This document shows, piece after piece, positions 17,347-24,530 of a stretch of DNA of 34,560 nt (position 1 is its first letter; the number at the start of each line of letters is the position of its first letter). The translations under genes and the position numbers were made by a program. The DNA is taken from the NCBI GenBank assembly GCA_017882765.1, contig JADGOW010000005.1, forward strand, positions 1 through 34,560. The letters are read 5' to 3'. The DNA is from Frankiaceae bacterium. Lineage in GTDB: Bacteria > Actinomycetota > Actinomycetes > Frankiales > Frankiaceae. A model generated the notes under the pieces. The model was given only the letters and a program-made list of their open reading frames with translations. It had not been told where the DNA came from and made no database searches.

Positions 17347-17679
17347 TCACCGCCGGCCCACCCATCCCAGTCGTTTGAGCAGCAAGGGGTAGGTCACGCT
17401 GGACACCAGCATGACCAGCAGGCCGAGCAGACCTGCAGGGCCCAGCGGGGCACCGGCGGCGCGCAGGGCGATGAAGACCAGGATGCCCGGGATCAGCACT
17501 GTCGCGAAGGCGAGCACCCAGATCCGCCCGATCTGGTCTGCCGGCGGGGGCGGACGGTCCGCAGCCGGGCGGTCCGGGGAGGTAGCCGGGCGGTCCGGGG
17601 AGGTAGCCGGGCGGTCCGGGGACGCGACTGACGGCGGGCGGTCCTGCGACGCGGCCGGCTGCTCGGGCCCCAGCGTCAT
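17347..17679 (-). CDS. Small two-helix membrane protein with Pro-rich repeat N-terminus
   Basis: 110 residues from the ATG at 17679 (AGGGG at 7-8 bases). A GTG two codons earlier would overlap the mqnE stop as GTGA, but its Shine-Dalgarno would be too close. Residues 1-47 are hydrophilic and contain repeats of S-P-D-R-P-A-T. Two helices follow (about 52-70 and 77-97), then a short basic tail (LLKRLGWVGRR). I do not recognise the family. Layout and helix positions resemble the DUF4229 protein next door, so the two could pair in the membrane. It is tightly linked to mqnE. Confidence 0.75.
   Translation of the reverse strand: MTLGPEQPAASQDRPPSVASPDRPATSPDRPATSPDRPAADRPPPPADQIGRIWVLAFATVLIPGILVFIALRAAGAPLGPAGLLGLLVMLVSSVTYPLLLKRLGWVGRR
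17563..17625 (-). repeat. 21-bp in-frame tandem repeat (3 units)
   Basis: Two perfect copies and one that differs in its last bases encode Pro-Asp-Arg-Pro-Ala-Thr-Ser-type repeats in the N-terminal linker of the small membrane protein. The unit length is a multiple of three, so expansion keeps the frame. Confidence 0.85.
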
Positions 17680-17681
17680 GA

Positions 17682-18803
17682 TCACACCCCTACCGGCGCC
17701 GCGATCTCAGCCGGCCCCGCGTACTCGCGCAGGACGTTGTACCGAGTGTCGCGCTCGACCGGCTGGAAGCCGGCCTCCCGAATCAGCTCCAGCAGATCCT
17801 CCCGGGTGAGCTGGTTCGGCGTGCCGAACCCGTCCGCGTCGTGGGTGATCTTGTATTCCACGACCGAGCCGTCCAGGTCGTCCGCCCCGAAGGTCATTGT
17901 GAGCTGAGCGGTCGTCAGCCCGTGCATCACCCAGAAACACTTCACGTGGTCGACGTTGTCGAACAGCAGCCGGGACACCGAAAACGTCTTGAGCACTTCC
18001 GCGCCCGTTGCCATCGGCAGGTGCGACAGCCGGTTGTTGTCATTGTGGAAGCGCAGCGGAATGAAGGCGATGAACCCGCCCGTCTCGTCCTGAAGTTCCC
18101 GCAGGCGCAGCACGTGGTCGACCCGGTGCCGGGGCTCTTCGATGTGCCCGTACAGCATCGTTGCGGGCGTGCGCAGCCCCTTCGCGTGGGCGAGGCGGTG
18201 GATGCGCGACCAGTCTTCCCAATGGGTTTCGTGGTCGACGATCTGCTTGCGCACCTCCCAGTCGAAGATCTCCGCGCCGCCGCCGGTCAATGACTCCAGC
18301 CCGGCGTCGATCAGCTCGTCCAGAATCTCGTCCGCCGGCTTGCCGCTGATCTTCTCGAACCACTGGATCTCGGTGGCGGTAAAGGCCTTGAGCGCCACAT
18401 CGGGCAGCGCTGCCTTGAGCTCTCGGAGCACCTTCGGGTAGTAGCGCCACGGCAGGGTCGGATGCAGGCCGTTGACAATGTGCAGCTCGGTGATCCCGGC
18501 CGGCTTCATCTGCTCGGCGAGCCGGACCGCCTCCTCGATGCGCATCGTGTAGGCGTCCTTGTCGCCCGGCTTGCGCTGGAAGGAGCAGTACGCGCAGGTC
18601 GCGGAGCACACGTTGGTGAGGTTGAGGTGGCGGTTGACGTTGAAGAAGACGCGGTCGCCGTTCTTGCGGGTGCGCACGAGGTGGGCCAGCCCGCCCAGCC
18701 AGGCGAGATCGTCGCTGTCGTAGAGATCCTCACCGTCCTGCTGGGTCAGCCGCTCTCCCGCGACGACCTTGTCCTCGAGCTCGCGCTTGCGCCCGTCATC
18801 CAT
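17682..18803 (-). CDS. mqnE: Aminofutalosine synthase (radical SAM)
   Basis: 373 residues. MqnE joins the MqnA product to the SAM-derived adenosyl radical to give 6-amino-6-deoxyfutalosine. The cluster motif CSATCAYC has C66, C70 and C73 and is preceded by VNRHLNLTNVC. The AYCSF form after the second Cys and the HIVNGLHP block separate it from MqnC. Other conserved segments are GLESLTGGGAEIFD and FIPLRFHNDNN. The length is typical. The ATG at 18803 is clear. The 144-bp gap before it (18804-18947) holds no gene that I can support. Confidence 0.95.
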   Translation of the reverse strand: MDDGRKRELEDKVVAGERLTQQDGEDLYDSDDLAWLGGLAHLVRTRKNGDRVFFNVNRHLNLTNVCSATCAYCSFQRKPGDKDAYTMRIEEAVRLAEQMKPAGITELHIVNGLHPTLPWRYYPKVLRELKAALPDVALKAFTATEIQWFEKISGKPADEILDELIDAGLESLTGGGAEIFDWEVRKQIVDHETHWEDWSRIHRLAHAKGLRTPATMLYGHIEEPRHRVDHVLRLRELQDETGGFIAFIPLRFHNDNNRLSHLPMATGAEVLKTFSVSRLLFDNVDHVKCFWVMHGLTTAQLTMTFGADDLDGSVVEYKITHDADGFGTPNQLTREDLLELIREAGFQPVERDTRYNVLREYAGPAEIAAPVGV

Positions 18804-18947
18804 GGTCCCGAGGCTATGTCACCAGACGGCGAGCGGCGGCCCACGCGCGCGCACTGAAGGCGCCCTGCCCGGCTGCACGCGCACCACCTTGAAACGCTTG
18901 CGCGCCGGGATGCGGACGCGAGGCAGGGTAGCCCGCACGTCCCACGG

Positions 18948-19928
18948 TCACCCCATCAGCCCCCGGGAGATCAAGTCGGCCACCCCGAACAGGAACAGGG
19001 CGATACCCACAACGCCGTTCATGGTGAAGAAGGCGCGGTTGACCCGCGACAGATCGTCGGGCGCCACGATGTGGTGCTCGTAGGCAAACGCCGCCGTGAC
19101 CACGATGAGGCCTGCGTACCACCACGGCCCCGCCCCGACCGCAGCGCCGAAGGCGATCAGCATCCCGACCGTGGCCACGTGGGCGGACTTGGCGACCCGC
19201 AGCGCGACGGGCGCCCCGAACCGTGCGGGCAGCGAGTGCACACCGGTGGCCCGGTCTGAGTCGATGTCCTGCAGCGCGTAGATGAGGTCGAAGCCGCCGA
19301 TCCACAGGCCGACGGCGGCTCCGAGCAGCACCGCCGACCAGGACCAGGCATCCGTGACAGCGATCCACGCCCCGATCGGGGCGATCATCTGGGCAAGGCC
19401 CAGCAGGCCGTGGCAGCCCCAAGTGAAACGCTTCCCGTACGGGTAAACGACCAGAGGAATCAGAGCCAGCGGGGCGAGGGCAAGGCACAGCGGCGACAGT
19501 GCCGCCGCCACCCCGAGGAACACGAGAAGCGACACCGCCGCGCCCGTGGCAGCGGTCCGCACGCTCATCGCGCCGGTGACGAGCTCGCGGCCGGCCGTAC
19601 GGGGATTGCGGGCGTCCACCCCTCGGTCAATGATTCGGTTTGCCGCCATCGCGAACGTGCGGGCCGCGACCATCGCCAAGGTGACCAGCGCGAGTGCATT
19701 CCAGTGCACGCTGCGGCTCACCTGGTAGGAGGCGTAGAGCACCGCAAGGTAGGCGAACGGCAGCGCGAAGACCGAGTGCTCGATCATGACGAGCCGCAGG
19801 AAGGCGCGGGCCGGCCCCCGCCGGGCCAGCCCCGGCCCCGGCCCCGGTCGGCCGTGCCGCTGTTCTGTCCGGCCTCGCGGCTGCTCCGTCAGGCCTCGCG
19901 GCGTCGCGGCCGCCGGCATCTCGGTCAC
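18948..19928 (-). CDS. mqnP: UbiA-family prenyltransferase of the futalosine pathway
   Basis: 326 residues from the GTG at 19928, which overlaps the mqnL stop as GTGA and has GGGGAG 8 bases upstream. It is a membrane enzyme with about eight or nine helices. The two Asp-rich motifs that bind prenyl diphosphate via Mg are NRIIDRGVDARNPRT (N97, D101, D105) and YALQDIDSDRATG (D221, D223, D225). The N-terminal ~40 residues are Arg/Gly/Pro-rich and precede the first helix. In the mqn setting it attaches the polyprenyl tail to 1,4-dihydroxy-6-naphthoate. It follows a UbiD-like gene, the usual MqnL-MqnP pairing. Confidence 0.93.
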   Translation of the reverse strand: MTEMPAAATPRGLTEQPRGRTEQRHGRPGPGPGLARRGPARAFLRLVMIEHSVFALPFAYLAVLYASYQVSRSVHWNALALVTLAMVAARTFAMAANRIIDRGVDARNPRTAGRELVTGAMSVRTAATGAAVSLLVFLGVAAALSPLCLALAPLALIPLVVYPYGKRFTWGCHGLLGLAQMIAPIGAWIAVTDAWSWSAVLLGAAVGLWIGGFDLIYALQDIDSDRATGVHSLPARFGAPVALRVAKSAHVATVGMLIAFGAAVGAGPWWYAGLIVVTAAFAYEHHIVAPDDLSRVNRAFFTMNGVVGIALFLFGVADLISRGLMG

Positions 19929-21376
19929 AGGCCGTACTCCCCCCACCGTCGGCTGACCCGCTCGACGACCGCCGGATCCTGACCGATCATGTCCGGCCAG
20001 CCGCGTGCGTAGCCCTCCCCGGGCAGCTTCCGAGTGGCATCGACCCCCGCCTTACCGCCCCAGAACTGGGAGTAGGACGAGTGATCGAGATGGTCCACCG
20101 GGCCGACCGTAGTCAGCAGGTCATGGGCGTAATCGACGTTACCGAAGGCGCGCCAGGCAACCTCGGAGTAGTCGTGAACGTCGCAATCGGCATCCACAAC
20201 CACGATGAGCTTCGACAGCGACAGCAGACCCGCGCCCCAGATCGCGTTCATCACCTTCTGGGCGTGCTTCGGGTAGCGCTTCTCGATGCTCACGATCACG
20301 CAGTTGTGAAAGACGCCCGCGACGGGCAGGTCGTAGTCGACGATCTCGGGCACGGTCATCCGGATGAGCGGCAGGAAGATGCGCTCGGTCGCCTTGCCGA
20401 TCGGTCCGTCCTCCTGGGGTGGCCGGCCGACCACGATGGACTGGTAGACCGGACCGCGCTGCATGGTCATGCATTCGACAGTCAGCGCCGGGAACGGTTC
20501 CACCGGTGTGTAGAAGCCGGTGTGGTCGCCGAAGGGACCTTCGGGCAGGCGGCGGCCGGGTTCCAGCCACCCCTCCAGCACGATCTGGGCCTGGGCGGGC
20601 ACCTGCAGCGGGACGGTCAGGCAGTCGACCAGGTCGACCCGCTGGCGGCGCAGGAAGCCCGCGAACAGGTACTCGTCGATCTCGGGCGGCAACGGGGCGC
20701 TGGCGCTGTAAGTGACCGCGGGGTCGCAGCCGAAGGCGATGGCCACCGGCAGCCGCTCACCTCTGCGCTCGGCCACCGCGTGGTGGGCGTTGGAGTCCTT
20801 GTGGATCTGCCAGTGCAGGCCCACGGTGCGCGGGTCGTGCTGCTGCAGCCGGTACATCCCGAGGTTGCGGTGCCCGGTGACGGGGTGCTTCGTGTGGGTC
20901 AGGCCCAGGTTGAGGAACGGCCCGCCATCCCCGGGCCACGCCATCACGCCGGGCAGCTCGTCCAGGTCGACGTCCGGGCCCCTGCGGACGACGTCCTGGC
21001 AGGACCCGTGCCGCACCTTCTTCGGCGGGACGCTGCGCAGGCTCGCCAGCTTCCCGAGCGCCTCCCGGAGCCCGCCGAATCCCGTAGGTACCTCGGGTTT
21101 GAGCAGCCCGGCAATCGTGTCGCCGATGTCGTCGAGCCGGTCGACGCCGAGAGCCCTCGCCATCCTCCGTTCGGTGCCGAACACGTTCATGGCCAGTGGC
21201 ATGATGCCCCGGGTGGGGCGGTCGAAGACCAGGGCGGGCCCACCCTCCCGAATGACCCTGGTCACGATCTCGGTGGCTTCCAGCGTCGGGTCGACCGGTA
21301 CCCGGACGTGCCGGAGATCTCCTTCGCGCTCCAACGCGGCAATGAAGTCCCGGATGTCCGAGTACGGGTAGGACAC
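19925..21376 (-). CDS. mqnL: UbiD-family decarboxylase of the futalosine pathway
   Basis: 483 residues, the typical length for a UbiD-like enzyme. These proteins use prenylated FMN to decarboxylate the prenylated ring acid. Family blocks are GHRNLGMYRLQ with the conserved Arg, EGPFGDHTGFYTPVEPFP, and GRPPQEDGPIGKATERIFLP. The GTG at 21376 lies within a hairpin that also holds the Shine-Dalgarno (see that entry). It overlaps mqnP by 4 bp. The UbiX-like flavin prenyltransferase (MqnM) needed to make its cofactor is not in the window. The role as menaquinone decarboxylase rests on this context. Confidence 0.93.
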   Translation of the reverse strand: MSYPYSDIRDFIAALEREGDLRHVRVPVDPTLEATEIVTRVIREGGPALVFDRPTRGIMPLAMNVFGTERRMARALGVDRLDDIGDTIAGLLKPEVPTGFGGLREALGKLASLRSVPPKKVRHGSCQDVVRRGPDVDLDELPGVMAWPGDGGPFLNLGLTHTKHPVTGHRNLGMYRLQQHDPRTVGLHWQIHKDSNAHHAVAERRGERLPVAIAFGCDPAVTYSASAPLPPEIDEYLFAGFLRRQRVDLVDCLTVPLQVPAQAQIVLEGWLEPGRRLPEGPFGDHTGFYTPVEPFPALTVECMTMQRGPVYQSIVVGRPPQEDGPIGKATERIFLPLIRMTVPEIVDYDLPVAGVFHNCVIVSIEKRYPKHAQKVMNAIWGAGLLSLSKLIVVVDADCDVHDYSEVAWRAFGNVDYAHDLLTTVGPVDHLDHSSYSQFWGGKAGVDATRKLPGEGYARGWPDMIGQDPAVVERVSRRWGEYGL

Positions 21377-21393
21377 GCTGCGATCCTCGCAGC
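21374..21393 (-). promoter_or_regulatory. Hairpin that contains the mqnL ribosome-binding site
   Basis: On the coding strand, GCTGCGA-GGA-TCGCAGC is a perfect 7-bp stem with a 3-base loop ending immediately before the GTG start of mqnL. The best Shine-Dalgarno (GAGGA) lies in the stem and loop. In mRNA this would hide part of the site and could reduce translation until opened. It is seen directly; the regulatory role is inference. Confidence 0.5.
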
Positions 21394-21457
21394 CGAGGGC
21401 GGCTCCCGCAGGACTCTGGTCGGCTCCGGCGGGCAGGGTGGCGGGTCAGCAGCTCGC

Positions 21458-21594
21458 GGTGACTGGCCGGAACTGCATGCAAGCCCTGCGCTCTTTCAAG
21501 ATTGCCTGCCCGAAGAGTGCCACCATACTGGGATATTTTCAGGCACCCACCCCTCTTGATCAGAAGAGCTTGCATGCAGTTACGGCCAGCCACC
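21458..21594. repeat. Large inverted repeat, 27-bp arms with an 83-base structured centre
   Basis: The arms at 21458-21484 and 21568-21594 match at 25 of 27 positions and contain gcatgc. Two further pairs nest inside: tcaaga (21496-21501) with tcttga (21554-21559), and tgcctg (21503-21508) with caggca (21540-21545). The centre is AT-richer than the surrounding DNA. No flanking target duplication or ORF is visible. It could be a MITE-like element with terminal inverted repeats, a structured RNA, or an elaborate terminator for the ccs operon. Confidence 0.85.
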
Positions 21595-21647
21595 CGGGGC
21601 CGGGCGACCGGGGGTGTCGGCGCCGAGTAGCTCTGAGCAGCGCAGAG

Positions 21648-21691
21648 TAGGTCTGGGCTAGGTCTGGGCTAGGTCTGGGCTAGGTCTGGGC
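21648..21691. repeat. 11-bp tandem repeat, 4 units
   Basis: Four perfect copies of taggtctgggc lie just past the ccsB stop. The array is flanked by direct copies of ctctgagcag (21631-21640 and 21691-21700). The period is not a multiple of three and is close to one helical turn. The array is non-coding; whether it has any role is unknown. Confidence 0.9.
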
Positions 21692-21701
21692 TCTGAGCAG
21701 C

Positions 21702-22850
21702 TCAGACGCCCGCGTACGAGTGGAGCCCGGTGATCCAGATGTTGACGACGTAGTAGTCGATGAAGAGCGCGGCGAACCCGGTGAGCGCCACCAGCGCAGC
21801 GCGGCGCCCGCGCCAGCCTGCGGTCGCTCGCGCGTGCAGGTAGCCCGCGTAGATGACCCAGGTGATGAACGACCAGGTCTCCTTCGGGTCCCAGCCCCAG
21901 TAGCGGCCCCACGCCGCCTCCGCCCAGATGGCGCCGGCAATGACCGCGAAGGTCCAGATCGGGAAGGCGAAGGCGATGACCCGATAGGCGGTCCGGTCCA
22001 GGGTCTCTGCGGCGGGGAGCCGCGCCAGGATCCCGCCGCGAGTCACGACGGCGACCCCGGGCCCAGGCTCGTCGGGGTAGGGCACGGGCTGCCGACGCTC
22101 CCAGCGCTCCTTGAACAGGTACAGCACGGTCGTCGCGGCACCCACCATGAAGACGCCGCTGGCGATGATGGCCGCCACCACATGAATCTTGATCCAGTAG
22201 GAGTTGAGCGCGGGGACGAGCGGGCCGGCCGCCGTGTAGAGCACCTTGCCCGCGAGCCCCAGGTAGCAGACCACGGGCAACATGACGAACACACCGAGAT
22301 AGCGCACGGGCTGGCGGGCCATGAGCACGAGGAACGTTGTCACCGCGACCAGGGAGATCGCCGAGGAGAACTCGTACATGTTGCCCCAGGGCACGCGATG
22401 GGTCGCGAAGCCGCGGGCGACGAGAGACCCGACATGAGCCAGCCAGCCGAGGATCGTCAGAGCAACGGCGATCTTGCCGGCCAGGGCCGCCTGGTCACGC
22501 CCGGCCCCAGCACGCCCGGCCCCAGCACGCCCGGCCCCAGCACGCCCGGCCCCAGCACGCCCGGCCCCAGCACGCCCGGCCCCGTCACGCCCCGCCCCAC
22601 CGGCCCGGTCGTCGTCGCGCTCCGAAGCCTGCTGACCGGCGCCCTCGCCCGACGGGACGGCACCGGCGATCGGCGGCCCACCAGCGCCGACCAACGCCGC
22701 CTCGGGTTGCCGCTCGACCACGGGTTCACCCGCGCGTCGCCGGCGGAAGGCAAACTCGGCTGCATAGCCCAGCATGGCCAGCGAGTAGCAGACGACCGCC
22801 ACGAACAGCAGGTTGTCCGACAGCCGGGCAAGCCCGAGATCGACCGGCAC
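21702..22850 (-). CDS. ccsB: Cytochrome c biogenesis protein CcsB/ResC (System II heme-handling)
   Basis: 382 residues. The GTG at 22850 has a strong AGGAGG at 5-6 bases. With ResB it forms the System II cytochrome c synthase, which exports heme and attaches it to apocytochrome outside the membrane. The heme-handling WWD-type motif WGRYWGWDPKETWSF is near residue 310, with about eight helices overall and several His residues facing the outside. Between helices 1 and 2 is a ~90-residue hydrophilic linker with six Ala-Gly-Ala-Gly-Arg repeats (about 89-118). The linker is not part of the family core. It is the last gene of the tlpA-ccdA-resB-ccsB operon, 18 bp after resB. Confidence 0.94.
   Translation of the reverse strand: MPVDLGLARLSDNLLFVAVVCYSLAMLGYAAEFAFRRRRAGEPVVERQPEAALVGAGGPPIAGAVPSGEGAGQQASERDDDRAGGAGRDGAGRAGAGRAGAGRAGAGRAGAGRAGAGRDQAALAGKIAVALTILGWLAHVGSLVARGFATHRVPWGNMYEFSSAISLVAVTTFLVLMARQPVRYLGVFVMLPVVCYLGLAGKVLYTAAGPLVPALNSYWIKIHVVAAIIASGVFMVGAATTVLYLFKERWERRQPVPYPDEPGPGVAVVTRGGILARLPAAETLDRTAYRVIAFAFPIWTFAVIAGAIWAEAAWGRYWGWDPKETWSFITWVIYAGYLHARATAGWRGRRAALVALTGFAALFIDYYVVNIWITGLHSYAGV
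22496..22585 (-). repeat. 15-bp in-frame tandem repeat inside ccsB
   Basis: Five perfect copies of cacgcccggccccag and a sixth with a changed end encode Ala-Gly-Ala-Gly-Arg repeats in the cytoplasmic linker of CcsB. Because the unit is 15 bp, changes in copy number alter linker length and charge without breaking the frame. Confidence 0.92.
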
Positions 22851-22868
22851 CGTTCCTCCTCAGCGGAA

Positions 22869-24530
22869 TCATCTTCGCGCGAGCGCGCGCGCCACATCGT
22901 CGAATTCGGCGGCGAACCGGTCACCCTCCGACCGGGACAGCCCGCCGACCTCGACGAGCGTACGGCCGTCCGAGCCGCGCCCGGCGCGCAACCAGATACG
23001 GCGGCGGCGCACCCGCAGGCTCGTCACGAGCCCCATGAGCAGCAGCACGGCGGCCACGAGCACCAGCCCCTTGTAGGGGTCGGACTTGATCTGGAAAGTC
23101 GCGAACTGGCGGACGTCATCGACAGTGAGAGTCATGCCGCCCGGCAGACCGGTGAGGGTGCGCTGCTTGGGGTTCCCCGGCGCGAGCACCTGAGCGGGGC
23201 GCCGCGTACCGGCGGGCCCGGTCACCGGCACCTGCTGCATGGCCGACTCGTCTAGGGCGTAGACGTTCTGCGGCACCCCGTTGGCAAGGTGCAGGTCGCC
23301 GACCAGAGCTCGCACCGTCAACCCCGGTGCCTGCAGCGCCGGGTACGCGGACACGTATCCCTCGCGCGGGTCGAGCCGGGTCGTCGGGAAGAAGACACCC
23401 GTGAATGCGAGCTGCTGGGGGCGCTTGTTCGGGCCCGCAGCCGGCAGCCCCGTGTCCGGCACTTTGACCGTGCACGTCGAGGTGAAGTTCTCGTCCCGCG
23501 GCGTGCAGGGGATGTACTGGTCGAACCAGACCCGCCCGGACGCGTCCCGCACGGTGAAGTGGGGCGCGTAGCCGTGCCCGATCAGGTAGACCTTCGCGCT
23601 GCCGTCCCGCCAGGGAGCGTTGACGGCAATGTCGCCGGGGGTCGCGGCACCGGCCAGATCCGTGCGGGCGGCGACGTGCGCCATGAACGTCCGGGGCGTC
23701 CCGTCCGGCTGGTAGGACGCGTCGAAGGAGGTGAGCTTCAGCGAGAACGGGGGCAGCCCCGCCCGGTCGAGCAGGGGTCCCGAGGTGAACTGGTCGTAGT
23801 TGATCAGACTGTTCGTGAACGAGGACCCTTCGACGACCAGCACCGTTCCGGAGTACCCGTAGGCAGCGCCCAGGCCGACACCGGCGAGCAGCAGCAGCAG
23901 GGACGTGTGAAAGAGCAGGTTGCCCGCCTCGCGGAGCCGTCCCTTCTCCGCAGACAAAGACGCCCCGTCGGTCACCACGCGCCAACGCCGCCGCCGCAGC
24001 AGCGGCTCGGCCTTGCCGATCGCCACCTCCGGTGCGGCAGACGTCACGTAGGTCGTGCCGTGCTGGAGCCGGGACGGGTGGGCGGGCGCCCGCGGGGGCG
24101 GCGACGCCAGCGCGCGCGCGTACATGCGCGTCCGGGGAACTACGCACCCGACGAGGGACACGAACAGCAGCGCGTAGATCGCGCCGAACCACGGCGCGGC
24201 GAACACGTCGAACAGGAACAACCGGTCGAAGAACGGCCCGAGCGTCGGGTGCCTGGCGATGAACGAGTCCACCTCGAGGGGATTCACCCCGCGCTGCGGC
24301 AGCAGCGAACCCGGGATCGCCGCCATCGCAAGCAGGAACAGCAGCAGCAGGGCCGTCCGCATGCTCGTGAGCTGCCGCCACGCCGAGCGGGCCAGCCAGC
24401 GCACCCGCCCGCGCCCGGGCGGCGCGGGGGACCGCGGGCCAGGCGCCGGGGATGCGCCGCCCGAGGTGGACGTCGGGGCCGTCGAGGGCGGGGCGGTCAC
24501 GGCAGTGGCTCGTCCTCTCGTGGCTGTCAC
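22869..24530 (-). CDS. resB: Cytochrome c biogenesis protein ResB
   Basis: 553 residues from the GTG at 24530, which overlaps the ccdA stop as GTGA. A second GTG at 24500 is possible. The same frame stays open further upstream only as a shadow of ccdA. After ~40 Ser/Pro-rich residues come three helices (including TALLLLFLLAMAAIPGSLLPQ and LLFHTSLLLLLAGVGLGAAYG), a large outer domain of ~300 residues, and a last helix before a basic tail. This is the ResB layout. The outer domain has a CTP...STC Cys pair. ResB works with CcsB in heme attachment to cytochrome c. Confidence 0.92.
   Translation of the reverse strand: MTATRGRATAVTAPPSTAPTSTSGGASPAPGPRSPAPPGRGRVRWLARSAWRQLTSMRTALLLLFLLAMAAIPGSLLPQRGVNPLEVDSFIARHPTLGPFFDRLFLFDVFAAPWFGAIYALLFVSLVGCVVPRTRMYARALASPPPRAPAHPSRLQHGTTYVTSAAPEVAIGKAEPLLRRRRWRVVTDGASLSAEKGRLREAGNLLFHTSLLLLLAGVGLGAAYGYSGTVLVVEGSSFTNSLINYDQFTSGPLLDRAGLPPFSLKLTSFDASYQPDGTPRTFMAHVAARTDLAGAATPGDIAVNAPWRDGSAKVYLIGHGYAPHFTVRDASGRVWFDQYIPCTPRDENFTSTCTVKVPDTGLPAAGPNKRPQQLAFTGVFFPTTRLDPREGYVSAYPALQAPGLTVRALVGDLHLANGVPQNVYALDESAMQQVPVTGPAGTRRPAQVLAPGNPKQRTLTGLPGGMTLTVDDVRQFATFQIKSDPYKGLVLVAAVLLLMGLVTSLRVRRRRIWLRAGRGSDGRTLVEVGGLSRSEGDRFAAEFDDVARALARR

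Larger units (their letters stand above)
21377..21701. other. 325-bp intergenic region between ccsB and mqnL
   Basis: This is the longest gene-free stretch. From left to right it holds the mqnL start-codon hairpin (21377-21393), a GC-rich spacer, a large nested inverted repeat (21458-21594), and a GC-rich spacer. It ends with an 11-bp tandem array (21648-21691) flanked by copies of ctctgagcag, adjoining the ccsB stop. No ORF inside has a recognisable product. It must contain the end of the ccs transcript and probably the promoter of mqnL. Confidence 0.8.

Noticed and set aside
17563-17625. Tandem repeats here and at 21648-21691 and 22496-22585 as a CRISPR array
   Set aside because: The units are 11-21 bp and directly adjacent, with no unique spacers and no cas genes.
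21461-21594. The large inverted repeat as ends of an insertion sequence with a transposase
   Set aside because: The 83-base centre is too short for a transposase and no target duplication is visible, so only a MITE-like or RNA explanation remains.
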